Assembly (NCBI RefSeq): GCF_002902525.1 | Contig: NZ_PPQZ01000010.1 | Span: 1-36,569 of the forward strand | Source: Mammaliicoccus stepanovicii | GTDB lineage: Bacteria > Bacillota > Bacilli > Staphylococcales > Staphylococcaceae | Reading direction: 5' to 3' | Length of the DNA: 36,569 nucleotides | Shown here: positions 25,710 to 33,388 of the stretch, piece by piece | Position numbering within the stretch: position 1 is the first letter of the stretch | How the letters are laid out: each line of letters starts with the position of its first letter | Program-made: the position numbers and the translations under genes | Notes under the pieces: generated by a model | Databases searched by the model: none | Told to the model about the DNA's origin: nothing | The model's input: only the letters and a program-made list of their open reading frames with translations

Positions 25710-25773
25710 TTGACATGACAAAAATTTTTATGATAGAGTTAAGTTTGTGAAATTCGTTAAATAAAAACTTAAC
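25710..25773 (+). promoter_or_regulatory. betBA promoter with downstream CudC-type operator
   Basis: A -35 TTGACA (25710-25715), an 18-bp spacer and TAGAGT (25734-25739) are followed just downstream by GTTAAATAAAAACTTAAC (25756-25773), the palindrome also found at cudT. A further half-site GTTAAGTTT (25738-25746) lies exactly 18 bp upstream of it. An operator placed after the promoter resembles the roadblock arrangement described for GbsR of B. subtilis. Confidence 0.65.
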
Positions 25774-25795
25774 AAAATTAACGGAGGCGATTTTA

Positions 25796-27286
25796 ATGGA
25801 ACTTATAAAGAAATTATCTCGTCGTCAATTTATTGATGGTGAATGGGTAGAAAGTCAGAACAAAGCAACACGTGAAATTATAAATCCTTTTAATCAAGAA
25901 GTGATTATGGAAGTTTCAGAAGGTACAACTGAAGATGTCGAACGTGCTATACAAGCAGCTAGACGATCATTCGACAGTGGGGAATATGCAAATGAACCTG
26001 GAGAAGCTAAAGGTAAGAAAGTACGTGCAATTGCTGACAAAATTAAAGAACATCGAGCAGAATTAGCTGAATTAGAAACACTTGATACTGGAAAAACATT
26101 AGAAGAATCATTTGCGGATATGGATGATATTCATAATGTCTTTATGTATTTTGCAGGTTTAGCTGACAAAGATGGCGGTGAATTAATAAACTCACCAATT
26201 CCAAATACAGAAAGCAAGATAGTGAAAGAGCCTGTAGGTGTCGTAACGCAAATTACACCGTGGAATTATCCATTATTACAGGCTTCTTGGAAGATAGCAC
26301 CTGCATTAGCTGCAGGTTGTTCATTGGTAATGAAGCCAAGTGAAATAACGCCACTAACTACAATTCGAGTATTTGAATTGATGGAAGAAGTAGGATTTCC
26401 TAAAGGTGTGATTAACCTAGTTCTTGGAGCAGGATCAGATATAGGCGATATTATGTCGACACATAAAGAAGTCGATCTCGTATCATTTACTGGTGGTATA
26501 CAAACAGGTAAACGTATTATGAAACAAGCAGCGGATAACGTGACAAATGTTGCTTTAGAATTAGGTGGAAAAAACCCTAATGTCATTTTTGACGATGCAG
26601 ATTTAGAGCTGGCAGTAGATCAAGCTTTAAATGGTGGTTATTTCCATGCAGGCCAAGTTTGTTCAGCAGGTTCAAGAATTATTGTGCATAACAACATTAA
26701 AGAAGAATTTGAGAAAGCTTTAATCGATCGCGTCAAGAAAATTAAACTTGGAAATGGTTTTGATGAAACTACTGAAATGGGACCACTTATTTCAGCTGAA
26801 CATCGTAACAAAGTTGAAGGTTATATGGCTATTGCTAAAGAAGACGGTGCAACAATTGCAATTGGTGGTAAACGTCCTGAACGAGAAGATTTACAAAGTG
26901 GATTCTTCTTTGAACCAACAGTTATTACAAATTGTGATACTTCAATGAGAATTGTACAAGAAGAAGTGTTCGGTCCGGTCGTAACGGTTGAAGGATTTGA
27001 TACAGAAGAAGAAGCAATTCTACTAGCTAATGATTCAATTTATGGTTTAGCAGGTGGTATCTTCTCCAAAGATATCGGTAAAGCACAACGTGTTGCTAAA
27101 CAATTACGTATGGGAACTGTTTGGATTAATGATTTCCATCCTTACTTCGCACAAGCACCATGGGGTGGATATAAACAGTCTGGAATCGGTCGAGAGCTTG
27201 GACACGATGGTTTAGCAGAATATCTTGAAACAAAACATATATTAATGAACACAAATCCAGAACCAGTAAATTGGTTCAGTAAATAA
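25796..27286 (+). CDS. betB: Betaine-aldehyde dehydrogenase
   Basis: An NAD(P)-dependent aldehyde dehydrogenase of 496 aa oxidising betaine aldehyde to glycine betaine, the second step of choline conversion. Family landmarks are TPWNYPLLQASWKIAPAL (cofactor region), the general base Glu255 in LELGGKNPN, the catalytic Cys289 in GQVCSAGSR, and EEVFGPVV. GGAGGCG precedes the ATG by a normal distance. betA starts 46 bp after its stop; the two are one transcriptional unit under the CudC-type operator. Confidence 0.96.
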   Translation: MELIKKLSRRQFIDGEWVESQNKATREIINPFNQEVIMEVSEGTTEDVERAIQAARRSFDSGEYANEPGEAKGKKVRAIADKIKEHRAELAELETLDTGKTLEESFADMDDIHNVFMYFAGLADKDGGELINSPIPNTESKIVKEPVGVVTQITPWNYPLLQASWKIAPALAAGCSLVMKPSEITPLTTIRVFELMEEVGFPKGVINLVLGAGSDIGDIMSTHKEVDLVSFTGGIQTGKRIMKQAADNVTNVALELGGKNPNVIFDDADLELAVDQALNGGYFHAGQVCSAGSRIIVHNNIKEEFEKALIDRVKKIKLGNGFDETTEMGPLISAEHRNKVEGYMAIAKEDGATIAIGGKRPEREDLQSGFFFEPTVITNCDTSMRIVQEEVFGPVVTVEGFDTEEEAILLANDSIYGLAGGIFSKDIGKAQRVAKQLRMGTVWINDFHPYFAQAPWGGYKQSGIGRELGHDGLAEYLETKHILMNTNPEPVNWFSK

Positions 27287-27332
27287 ATATGTAAAGTCGA
27301 ATAAAAAATAATAAGCAGGAGGACGAGAAAAT

Positions 27333-29036
27333 ATGAGTAAAGCGTACGATAAAATGTATGATTATATAATAATCGGCGGAGGAAGTGCTGGTTCTGTACT
27401 TGGAGCACGCCTAAGTGAAGATAAAGATAAGAAGGTCTTAGTATTAGAGGCAGGGCGTAGTGATTATCCTTGGGACTTATTAATTCAAATGCCTGCTGCC
27501 TTAATGTATCCATCTGGTAATCGTTTATATGACTGGAAATATGAAACTGAAGGCGAACCTCATATGGATGGACGTAAAGTATTCCATACAAGAGGGAAAG
27601 TTTTAGGTGGTTCTAGTTCGATAAATGGAATGATTTATCAACGTGGTAACCCATTAGATTATGAAAAATGGGGTCAAGCTGAAGGGATGGAAACTTGGAG
27701 CTATTCACATTGCTTACCTTACTTTAAACGATTAGAAACAACTTTCGGTGCAGATAAAGATGATCCAATTCGTGGATTAAATGGTCCAATCAAATTACGT
27801 CGTGGCCCAGTTAATAATCCATTGTTCCATGCATTTTTCGATGCAGCAGTTGAAGCAGGTTACAATAAAACGAAAGACGTTAATGGTTTTAGACAAGAAG
27901 GATTTGGTCCATTCGATAGTCAAATTCATAAAGGACAAAGAGTATCTGCTTCACGTGCATATTTACGTCCTGCGATGAAACGTCCAAACCTAACTGTTAA
28001 AACACGTGCTTTTGTTGAAGAGTTGCATTTCGATGGTAATACAGTTACGGGTGTGACTTTTAAACGTAATGGCCGTAAACAAAAGGTTTTAGCGAATGAA
28101 GTTATCCTCTCAGGAGGCGCATTCAATACACCTCAATTACTACAATTATCAGGCATTGGTGATAGTGAACACTTGAAATCAGTTGGTATTGAACCACGTA
28201 TTCATTTACCAGGTGTAGGTGAAAACTTCGAAGATCATTTAGAAGTATATATTCAGCATGCATGTAAAGAACCTGTATCATTACAACCAAGTTTAAATAA
28301 ATTGAAGATGCCATTTATCGGATTACAATGGTTAACAAAACGTACTGGCGCAGCTGCAAGTAATCACTTTGAAGGTGGAGGATTTGTTCGCTCAAATGAT
28401 GAAGTTGAATACCCAAACTTAATGTTCCATTTCCTACCGTTAGCAGTGCGTTATGATGGTCAGAAAGCAGCAACAGCACATGGTTATCAAGTACATGTTG
28501 GTCCGATGTATTCAAACTCCCGTGGAAGTCTGAAAATCACATCTAAAGACCCATATGTTAAACCCAAATTCGTATTCAACTATCTATCAACAGAAGAAGA
28601 TAAACGCGAGTGGGTAGAAGCAATCCGAGTTGCTAGAAATATCTTGAATAAACCAGCACTTGATAAATACAATGGTGGAGAAATTTCACCAGGACCATCT
28701 GTACAAACAGATGAAGAAATATTAGATTGGGTACGTCGTGATGCTGAAACAGCTTTACATCCATCATGTAGTGCAAAGATGGGACCAGCATCAGACGAAA
28801 TGGCAGTTGTTGATCCATTAACGATGAAAGTACATGGTACGACAAACTTACGTGTAGTTGATGCGTCTGTTATGCCAACAACTACTAACGGTAATATTCA
28901 TTCACCAGTCTTGATGTTAGCTGAAAAAGCAGCAGACATTATTCGTGGAGCAAAACCATTAGACCCTGACCATGTAGATTATTATGTACATGGTAAACAT
29001 GATCCAAGTGAAGGTACTGTAGAATCATTCGAATAA
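27333..29036 (+). CDS. betA: Choline dehydrogenase (GMC oxidoreductase)
   Basis: An FAD-dependent GMC-family enzyme of 567 aa oxidising choline to betaine aldehyde. The N-terminal dinucleotide-binding motif is [19 protein letters not shown] (GGGSAG at 15-20), with the ribose-binding Glu39. GMC signature 1 is [19 protein letters not shown] and signature 2 is [16 protein letters not shown]. The catalytic His476 is in [10 protein letters not shown], and the C-terminal [17 protein letters not shown] is typical. aggagg precedes ATG 27333. It is the last gene of the betBA unit, followed by a strong terminator. Confidence 0.97.
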   Translation: MSKAYDKMYDYIIIGGGSAGSVLGARLSEDKDKKVLVLEAGRSDYPWDLLIQMPAALMYPSGNRLYDWKYETEGEPHMDGRKVFHTRGKVLGGSSSINGMIYQRGNPLDYEKWGQAEGMETWSYSHCLPYFKRLETTFGADKDDPIRGLNGPIKLRRGPVNNPLFHAFFDAAVEAGYNKTKDVNGFRQEGFGPFDSQIHKGQRVSASRAYLRPAMKRPNLTVKTRAFVEELHFDGNTVTGVTFKRNGRKQKVLANEVILSGGAFNTPQLLQLSGIGDSEHLKSVGIEPRIHLPGVGENFEDHLEVYIQHACKEPVSLQPSLNKLKMPFIGLQWLTKRTGAAASNHFEGGGFVRSNDEVEYPNLMFHFLPLAVRYDGQKAATAHGYQVHVGPMYSNSRGSLKITSKDPYVKPKFVFNYLSTEEDKREWVEAIRVARNILNKPALDKYNGGEISPGPSVQTDEEILDWVRRDAETALHPSCSAKMGPASDEMAVVDPLTMKVHGTTNLRVVDASVMPTTTNGNIHSPVLMLAEKAADIIRGAKPLDPDHVDYYVHGKHDPSEGTVESFE

Positions 29037-29059
29037 GTTTATTTATATAGAAGATTTTA

Positions 29060-29088
29060 GACTACCGGCTTATGCCGGTAGTCTTTTT
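29060..29088 (+). terminator. Terminator of betBA
   Basis: A perfect 10-bp GC-rich stem gactaccggc/gccggtagtc with loop ttat is followed by five T. Confidence 0.93.
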
Positions 29089-29120
29089 ATATAGATATTG
29101 AAAATAAGTTTCTAATCACA

Positions 29121-29157
29121 TAGACAACTATCTATATAGATGATAATCTATGTAGAT
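29121..29157 (+). promoter_or_regulatory. ars promoter with doubled ArsR operator
   Basis: TAGACA (29121-29126), a 17-bp spacer and TAATCT (29144-29149) form a plausible promoter. Embedded in it are ATCTATATAGAT (29130-29141, a perfect palindrome) and ATCTATGTAGAT (29146-29157), 16 bp apart. ArsR binding there would cover both spacer and -10. Confidence 0.65.
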
Positions 29158-29174
29158 AACTAGGAGGAAATATT

Positions 29175-29492
29175 ATGGTATATAAAGAATTATCAAATTT
29201 GTTAAAAGTTTTATCAGATCCAAGTAGATTAGAAATTCTAGATTTGCTATCTTGTGGTGAGTTATGCGCATGTGATTTATTAGAACATTTTCAGTATACA
29301 CAGCCAACTCTAAGCCATCACATGAAATCATTAGTCGATCATGATTTAGTCATGACTAGAAAAAATGGTAATAAACGTATGTACCAACTTAATCATGAAG
29401 TGCTAAATATGATAACTGAGAAATTAAATACGATTAATCGTTCCATTGATGAGTGTATTTGTGATGATATGAAGCATGGTAATTGTTCATGA
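29175..29492 (+). CDS. arsR: Arsenical resistance operon repressor
   Basis: A 105-aa winged-helix repressor of the ArsR/SmtB family. The metalloid-sensing motif [11 protein letters not shown] carries Cys31 and Cys33, followed by the recognition helix [12 protein letters not shown]. As(III) or Sb(III) binding releases it from the operator. taggagg stands before ATG 29175. The palindromes at 29130-29157 are its likely targets. The stop overlaps the arsB start region. Confidence 0.96.
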   Translation: MVYKELSNLLKVLSDPSRLEILDLLSCGELCACDLLEHFQYTQPTLSHHMKSLVDHDLVMTRKNGNKRMYQLNHEVLNMITEKLNTINRSIDECICDDMKHGNCS

Positions 29493-30781
29493 TGACTATT
29501 TTAGCGATTTTGATATTTTTATTAACTTTAATTTTTGTGATTTGGCAACCAAAAGGTCTAGATATTGGCATTACTGCCTTATTTGGCGTAATACTTGCTA
29601 TTATCACAGGCGTAGTGAGTTTCTCGGATGTCTTAGAAGTAACGGGTATCGTTTGGAATGCCACTTTAACTTTTGTAGCTGTTATTCTGATCTCATTAAT
29701 ATTAGATGAAATTGGATTTTTTGAATGGGCTGCTATTCATATGGTGAGAGCTTCAAATGGAAATGGCTTAAAGATGTTTATATTCATTATGTTATTAGGT
29801 TCAGTTGTAGCTGCATTTTTCGCAAATGATGGTGCTGCTTTAATACTGACACCAATTGTGTTAGCTATGGTACGTAATTTAGGATTTAATAAGAAAATAA
29901 TATTTCCATTTATAATAGCAAGTGGGTTTATTGCCGATACAACATCACTACCTTTAATTGTAAGCAACTTAGTTAATATAGTGTCTGCAGATTACTTTGA
30001 TATTGGATTTGTTGCGTATTCTAGTCGAATGATTATTCCTAACGTGTTCTCTCTGATTGCTAGTATTTTCGTTTTATGGCTGTATTTCAGGAAATCAATT
30101 CCGAACACATTTGATACTGATAACCTTAAGACACCTGATAATGCGATTAAAGATCCGAAGTTATTTAAAATTTCTTGGGTTGTATTAGCGGTTTTGTTCG
30201 TTGGATATCTTGTAAGCGAGTTTATTCATGTTCCTGTGTCAATCATTGCCGGTATGATTGCATTGATATTTGTATTCTTGGCACGAAAATCTGAAGCTGT
30301 ACATACTAAACAAGTTATACAAGGTGCACCATGGAACATTGTATTATTTTCTATAGGAATGTATCTCGTTGTCTTTGGATTAAAGAATGTTGGAATTACA
30401 ACCGTATTAGCTGAAGTGCTAACGAATATTTCATATCATGGGTTATTTAGTAGTGTGATGGGAATGGGATTTATTGCTGCATTTTTATCATCAATCATGA
30501 ACAACATGCCTACAGTTCTAATTGATGCAATAGCAGTTGGACAATCTGGTACAACAGGATTAATTAAAGAAGGTATGATTTATGCAAATGTTATAGGATC
30601 TGATTTAGGGCCAAAAATCACGCCAATTGGATCATTAGCAACGTTACTTTGGTTGCATGTACTTGCACAAAAAGGCGTGAAAATACCATGGGGTACATAC
30701 TTTAAAACAGGAATCATCATTACCATACCTGTTTTATTTGTAACATTATTAGGGTTATATCTTACGTTGGTTATATTTTAA
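29492..30781 (+). CDS. arsB: Arsenite efflux permease
   Basis: A 12-helix arsenite/antimonite:H+ antiporter of the ArsB family, 429 aa from this ATG, the same length as pI258 ArsB and very similar to it. Conserved blocks are [57 protein letters not shown] and [13 protein letters not shown]. Alternative in-frame starts at 29483 (TTG) and 29489 (ATG) lie inside arsR; no strong Shine-Dalgarno is seen, consistent with coupling to arsR. No arsA is present, so the pump runs on proton-motive force alone. Confidence 0.96.
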   Translation: MTILAILIFLLTLIFVIWQPKGLDIGITALFGVILAIITGVVSFSDVLEVTGIVWNATLTFVAVILISLILDEIGFFEWAAIHMVRASNGNGLKMFIFIMLLGSVVAAFFANDGAALILTPIVLAMVRNLGFNKKIIFPFIIASGFIADTTSLPLIVSNLVNIVSADYFDIGFVAYSSRMIIPNVFSLIASIFVLWLYFRKSIPNTFDTDNLKTPDNAIKDPKLFKISWVVLAVLFVGYLVSEFIHVPVSIIAGMIALIFVFLARKSEAVHTKQVIQGAPWNIVLFSIGMYLVVFGLKNVGITTVLAEVLTNISYHGLFSSVMGMGFIAAFLSSIMNNMPTVLIDAIAVGQSGTTGLIKEGMIYANVIGSDLGPKITPIGSLATLLWLHVLAQKGVKIPWGTYFKTGIIITIPVLFVTLLGLYLTLVIF

Positions 30782-30798
30782 GAAAAGAGGATTTAATG

Positions 30799-31212
30799 AT
30801 GGGCAAGCACACAATTTATTTTATATGTACTGGAAACTCTTGTCGTAGCCAAATGGCTGAGGGGTGGGGGAAGAAAATATTAGGTGAAGATTGGAATGTC
30901 TATTCTGCTGGTATTGAAACGCATGGCGTGAATCCAAAAGCTATAGATGCAATGAAAGAGGTGAATATTGATATATCAAAGCACACATCAGATTTAATTG
31001 ATTATAATATATTAAAACAATCAGAGTTGGTAGTTACGTTATGTCACGATGCAGATAAAAATTGTCCTATCTTACCATCAAACGTAAAAAAAGAACATTG
31101 GGGTTTTGATGATCCAGCTGGTAAAGAGTGGTCAGAATTCCAACATGTTAGAGATGAAATTGGAAAAAGAATCAAGAGATTTTATGCAGAACAAGAAGTT
31201 GAGAATATATAA
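30799..31212 (+). CDS. arsC: Arsenate reductase, thioredoxin-coupled
   Basis: A low-molecular-weight-phosphatase-like arsenate reductase reducing As(V) to As(III), which ArsB then exports. The P-loop is CTGNSCRS with nucleophile Cys10. The disulfide relay residues Cys82 and Cys89 ([11 protein letters not shown]) are at exactly the pI258 ArsC positions. ATG 30799 has gagg at 8-nt spacing; ATG 30796 is also possible. The C-terminus ([11 protein letters not shown]) is a few residues longer than pI258 ArsC. It starts 17 bp after arsB and is the last gene of the operon. Confidence 0.96.
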   Translation: MGKHTIYFICTGNSCRSQMAEGWGKKILGEDWNVYSAGIETHGVNPKAIDAMKEVNIDISKHTSDLIDYNILKQSELVVTLCHDADKNCPILPSNVKKEHWGFDDPAGKEWSEFQHVRDEIGKRIKRFYAEQEVENI

Positions 31213-31245
31213 TGAAATTTGAAGCAAAAAAGTAGATTATATTAT

Positions 31246-31305
31246 AATCCAAAAAGGAGTAGAGCTCATTAAATATGCCCTACTCCTTTTTGGATTATTT
31301 TTTTC
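31246..31305. terminator. Bidirectional terminator between arsC and amt
   Basis: A 16-bp stem (31246-31261 with 31281-31296, aatccaaaaaggagta) is followed by a T-run on the plus strand. Its right edge overlaps the last codon and stop of amt on the minus strand. Confidence 0.88.
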
Positions 31306-32554
31306 GTAACTTATTAAGTTCGCCACTAAAATATGGCCCATCACTGTAATATGCACGCTCTCCATGTACTAAATAATCTAAACCTTGTTTTTCTTCTAAT
31401 TCATTTGTTTCAAGTGCTGTTATCATTCCTATAATTTTTGCTATAGAGTAGGTCATGATGGCGCTGAAGATAATCGTAATAGACACAGCGACTATTTGCA
31501 CCCAAACAGTATTTATACCACCTCCAAATGCTAGACCATTTTCTATAGAAGGGTTGATTTTGTTAGATTGAAATATGCCAGTTAGAATTGCACCAACAAT
31601 ACCACCGATACCATGGATACCAAATGCATCTAAAGCATCATTATATCTTAGTTTGACTTTAATATAATTTATGGAGAAGTGACAACATATACCGCCTATA
31701 ATGGCGATCATAATAGCACTCGAATAACTTACAAATCCTGCAGCCGGTGTGATTGCAACTAAACCAGCCAACATGCCTGATAACATACCTATTAAGCTTG
31801 TTGTTTTTTTTGTTTTATATTCCATGATTGACCATCCTAAAGAGCCGGCACTAGCGGCGAGAACAGTGTTAACAAATGAAGTCATAGCGATTTCATCGAA
31901 TGTGAATGCACTTCCAACATTAAACCCATACCACCCTATCCAAACGAGGATACCACCGATTAACGTAATAATTAAATTGTGTGGTTGACGTTTATCGAAA
32001 TTTTTACCTGCACCAATCATGACTGCTAATACGAGTCCAGATACTCCTGATGTAATGTGAACGACAGTGCCGCCAGCATAGTCAATAGCACCTAATTTGT
32101 GTATCCATCCTCCACCCCATACCCAATGCGCAACTGGACTATATACGAAAATTACCCATAAAAAAACAAAGATTAAAAAGGGGAAGAATTTCATTTTTTC
32201 TGCTACAGATCCAGACAAAATAGACACAGCAATGGTACAAAACATTAATTGAAAAAGCATGAATAATGCTAATGGTACATGTGTTGATAAGTTAGATTGG
32301 GTAAAAAAACCTACATGCTGTAAACCTAAATAAGTAAAATCCCCGAAAAGATTATTTCCCGAACTAAAGCTTATAGTAAATCCGATAAAAACCCACGCAA
32401 ATGTCACAACAATAATTGCAGACATACTTTGCATGACAGTATTTAAAACATTTTTGGATTGAACTAGTCCACCATAGAACAAACTTAAACCTGGTGTCAT
32501 TAACCACACTAATAATGTACATAAAAACAGAAATAATGTATCGTTTATATTCAT
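31295..32554 (-). CDS. amt: Ammonium transporter, Amt/MEP/Rh family
   Basis: An 11-helix ammonium channel/transporter of 419 aa. Landmarks are NDTLFLFLCTLLVWLMTPGL at the start, SPVAHWVWGGGWIHKLGAID, the signature DYAGGTVVHITSGVSGLVLA with a conserved pore His, and DALDAFGIHGIGGIVGAIL with the second pore His. ATG 32554 follows gagggagtg; the longer ORF start at 32650 would run through the promoter and is rejected. No glnK follows, so PII control is not encoded next to it. A GlnR/TnrA-like box lies upstream. Confidence 0.95.
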   Translation of the reverse strand: MNINDTLFLFLCTLLVWLMTPGLSLFYGGLVQSKNVLNTVMQSMSAIIVVTFAWVFIGFTISFSSGNNLFGDFTYLGLQHVGFFTQSNLSTHVPLALFMLFQLMFCTIAVSILSGSVAEKMKFFPFLIFVFLWVIFVYSPVAHWVWGGGWIHKLGAIDYAGGTVVHITSGVSGLVLAVMIGAGKNFDKRQPHNLIITLIGGILVWIGWYGFNVGSAFTFDEIAMTSFVNTVLAASAGSLGWSIMEYKTKKTTSLIGMLSGMLAGLVAITPAAGFVSYSSAIMIAIIGGICCHFSINYIKVKLRYNDALDAFGIHGIGGIVGAILTGIFQSNKINPSIENGLAFGGGINTVWVQIVAVSITIIFSAIMTYSIAKIIGMITALETNELEEKQGLDYLVHGERAYYSDGPYFSGELNKLRKK

Positions 32555-32576
32555 TAAAATCACTCCCTCATAAATG

Positions 32577-32605
32577 ATATTATGGGTCATGATAATAAAA
32601 AGCAA
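32577..32605 (-). promoter_or_regulatory. Probable amt promoter
   Basis: On the minus strand, TTGCTT (32605-32600), a 17-bp spacer and TAATAT (32582-32577) predict transcription starting near 32570, 16 bases before the ATG. That is short but leaves room for the Shine-Dalgarno. Confidence 0.45.
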
Positions 32606-32610
32606 AACTG

Positions 32611-32627
32611 TGTAATATATACTTACG
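32611..32627. promoter_or_regulatory. GlnR/TnrA-like box upstream of amt
   Basis: TGTAATATATACTTACG fits TGTNA-N7-TNACA with a single mismatch in the last base. Its centre lies about 49 bp upstream of the predicted amt transcription start. Confidence 0.5.
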
Positions 32628-32686
32628 TGATGCGTTAGTTTACTTAACATATTAGTGTGACTTACTTCCAGTATTAAACATTATGT

Positions 32687-33241
32687 TTATTTTTCATCAG
32701 TTACTTTAATATTAATAAGTTTATGGAAATAATGATCGATTTCTTGCGAAGGAAGGTCTATATTGTGCTCTCTTATCCATTCTGTAAATCCGAATAAGGT
32801 AGCACCAAACACATAAAATATAAGTTCGGGCGGAATATCAGAATCCATGGAGATACGATGCTCGTTCTCTTTTATGTCGTTTTGCAAAACACGAATGAAA
32901 TGATTAGCGATTGTTCTTTCAAATTCTTTGTCGCCTTCCTGCATCGCTTTGATTCGTTTTAACTCAGTGATATCGTTTGTTTTTTCAATAACTGCAAAAG
33001 GTGAGTTGATACGTTCTTTTAAATCAGTTGAGAAATAGTCTTTAGTAATATCCGTAATTAAATAAATCAATAAATCATATTTGTCATAAAAATGTTTATA
33101 AAATGTAGTGCGGTGAATGAGTGATTCATTACATATTTGATTCACTGTAATAGATGAAAATGATTGTTGAACTAGTAATGTTGCTAAACTTTGTGAAAGT
33201 GCTCGTTTTGTTTTAATGACACGTAAATCTTTATCATTCAT
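32687..33241 (-). CDS. farR: TetR-family regulator, FarR-like
   Basis: A 184-aa TetR-type repressor or activator. The N-terminal helix-turn-helix is SSITVNQICNESLIHRTTFYKHFYDKYDLL (about 28-57), typical of the AcrR/TetR fold with FYKHF in the recognition helix region; an all-helical ligand-binding C-terminal domain follows. AGGAGA lies nine bases before ATG 33241 on the minus strand. It diverges from an MMPL efflux gene. In S. aureus the same arrangement is farR-farE, in which FarR controls export of antimicrobial fatty acids. Assignment to farR rests on this context and resemblance and is less certain than the family. Confidence 0.65.
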   Translation of the reverse strand: MNDKDLRVIKTKRALSQSLATLLVQQSFSSITVNQICNESLIHRTTFYKHFYDKYDLLIYLITDITKDYFSTDLKERINSPFAVIEKTNDITELKRIKAMQEGDKEFERTIANHFIRVLQNDIKENEHRISMDSDIPPELIFYVFGATLFGFTEWIREHNIDLPSQEIDHYFHKLINIKVTDEK

Positions 33242-33261
33242 TCTACATTTCTCCTAATCTG

Positions 33262-33274
33262 TAGTTTAAGTATA
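33262..33274. promoter_or_regulatory. TAGTTTAA box near the TetR gene (candidate operator)
   Basis: TAGTTTAAGTATA is the inverse counterpart of the TATA...TTTAAACTA box at 33345-33359. The two stand at the two ends of the divergent intergenic region, as expected for one regulator controlling both genes. Confidence 0.45.
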
Positions 33275-33344
33275 CATTTTGCAATAATTAAATCTTTTTA
33301 TACTAGGGTTTAGCGTTTAATGTGTTAATATAAATAATCTACAC

Positions 33345-33359
33345 TATATATTTAAACTA
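33345..33359. promoter_or_regulatory. TTTAAACTA box near the MMPL gene (candidate operator)
   Basis: TATATATTTAAACTA lies 30 bp before the MMPL start codon. It mirrors the box at 33262-33274 (reverse complement TAGTTTAAATATATA). Confidence 0.45.
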
Positions 33360-33388
33360 TAACGTTGATTAATTGAGGAGGCAATAGT

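Noticed and set aside
27142-27591. 149-codon minus-strand ORF across the betB/betA junction
   Set aside because: It lies opposite two clearly real genes, has a composition typical of antisense frames (His/Leu/Tyr-rich), and has no start signals.
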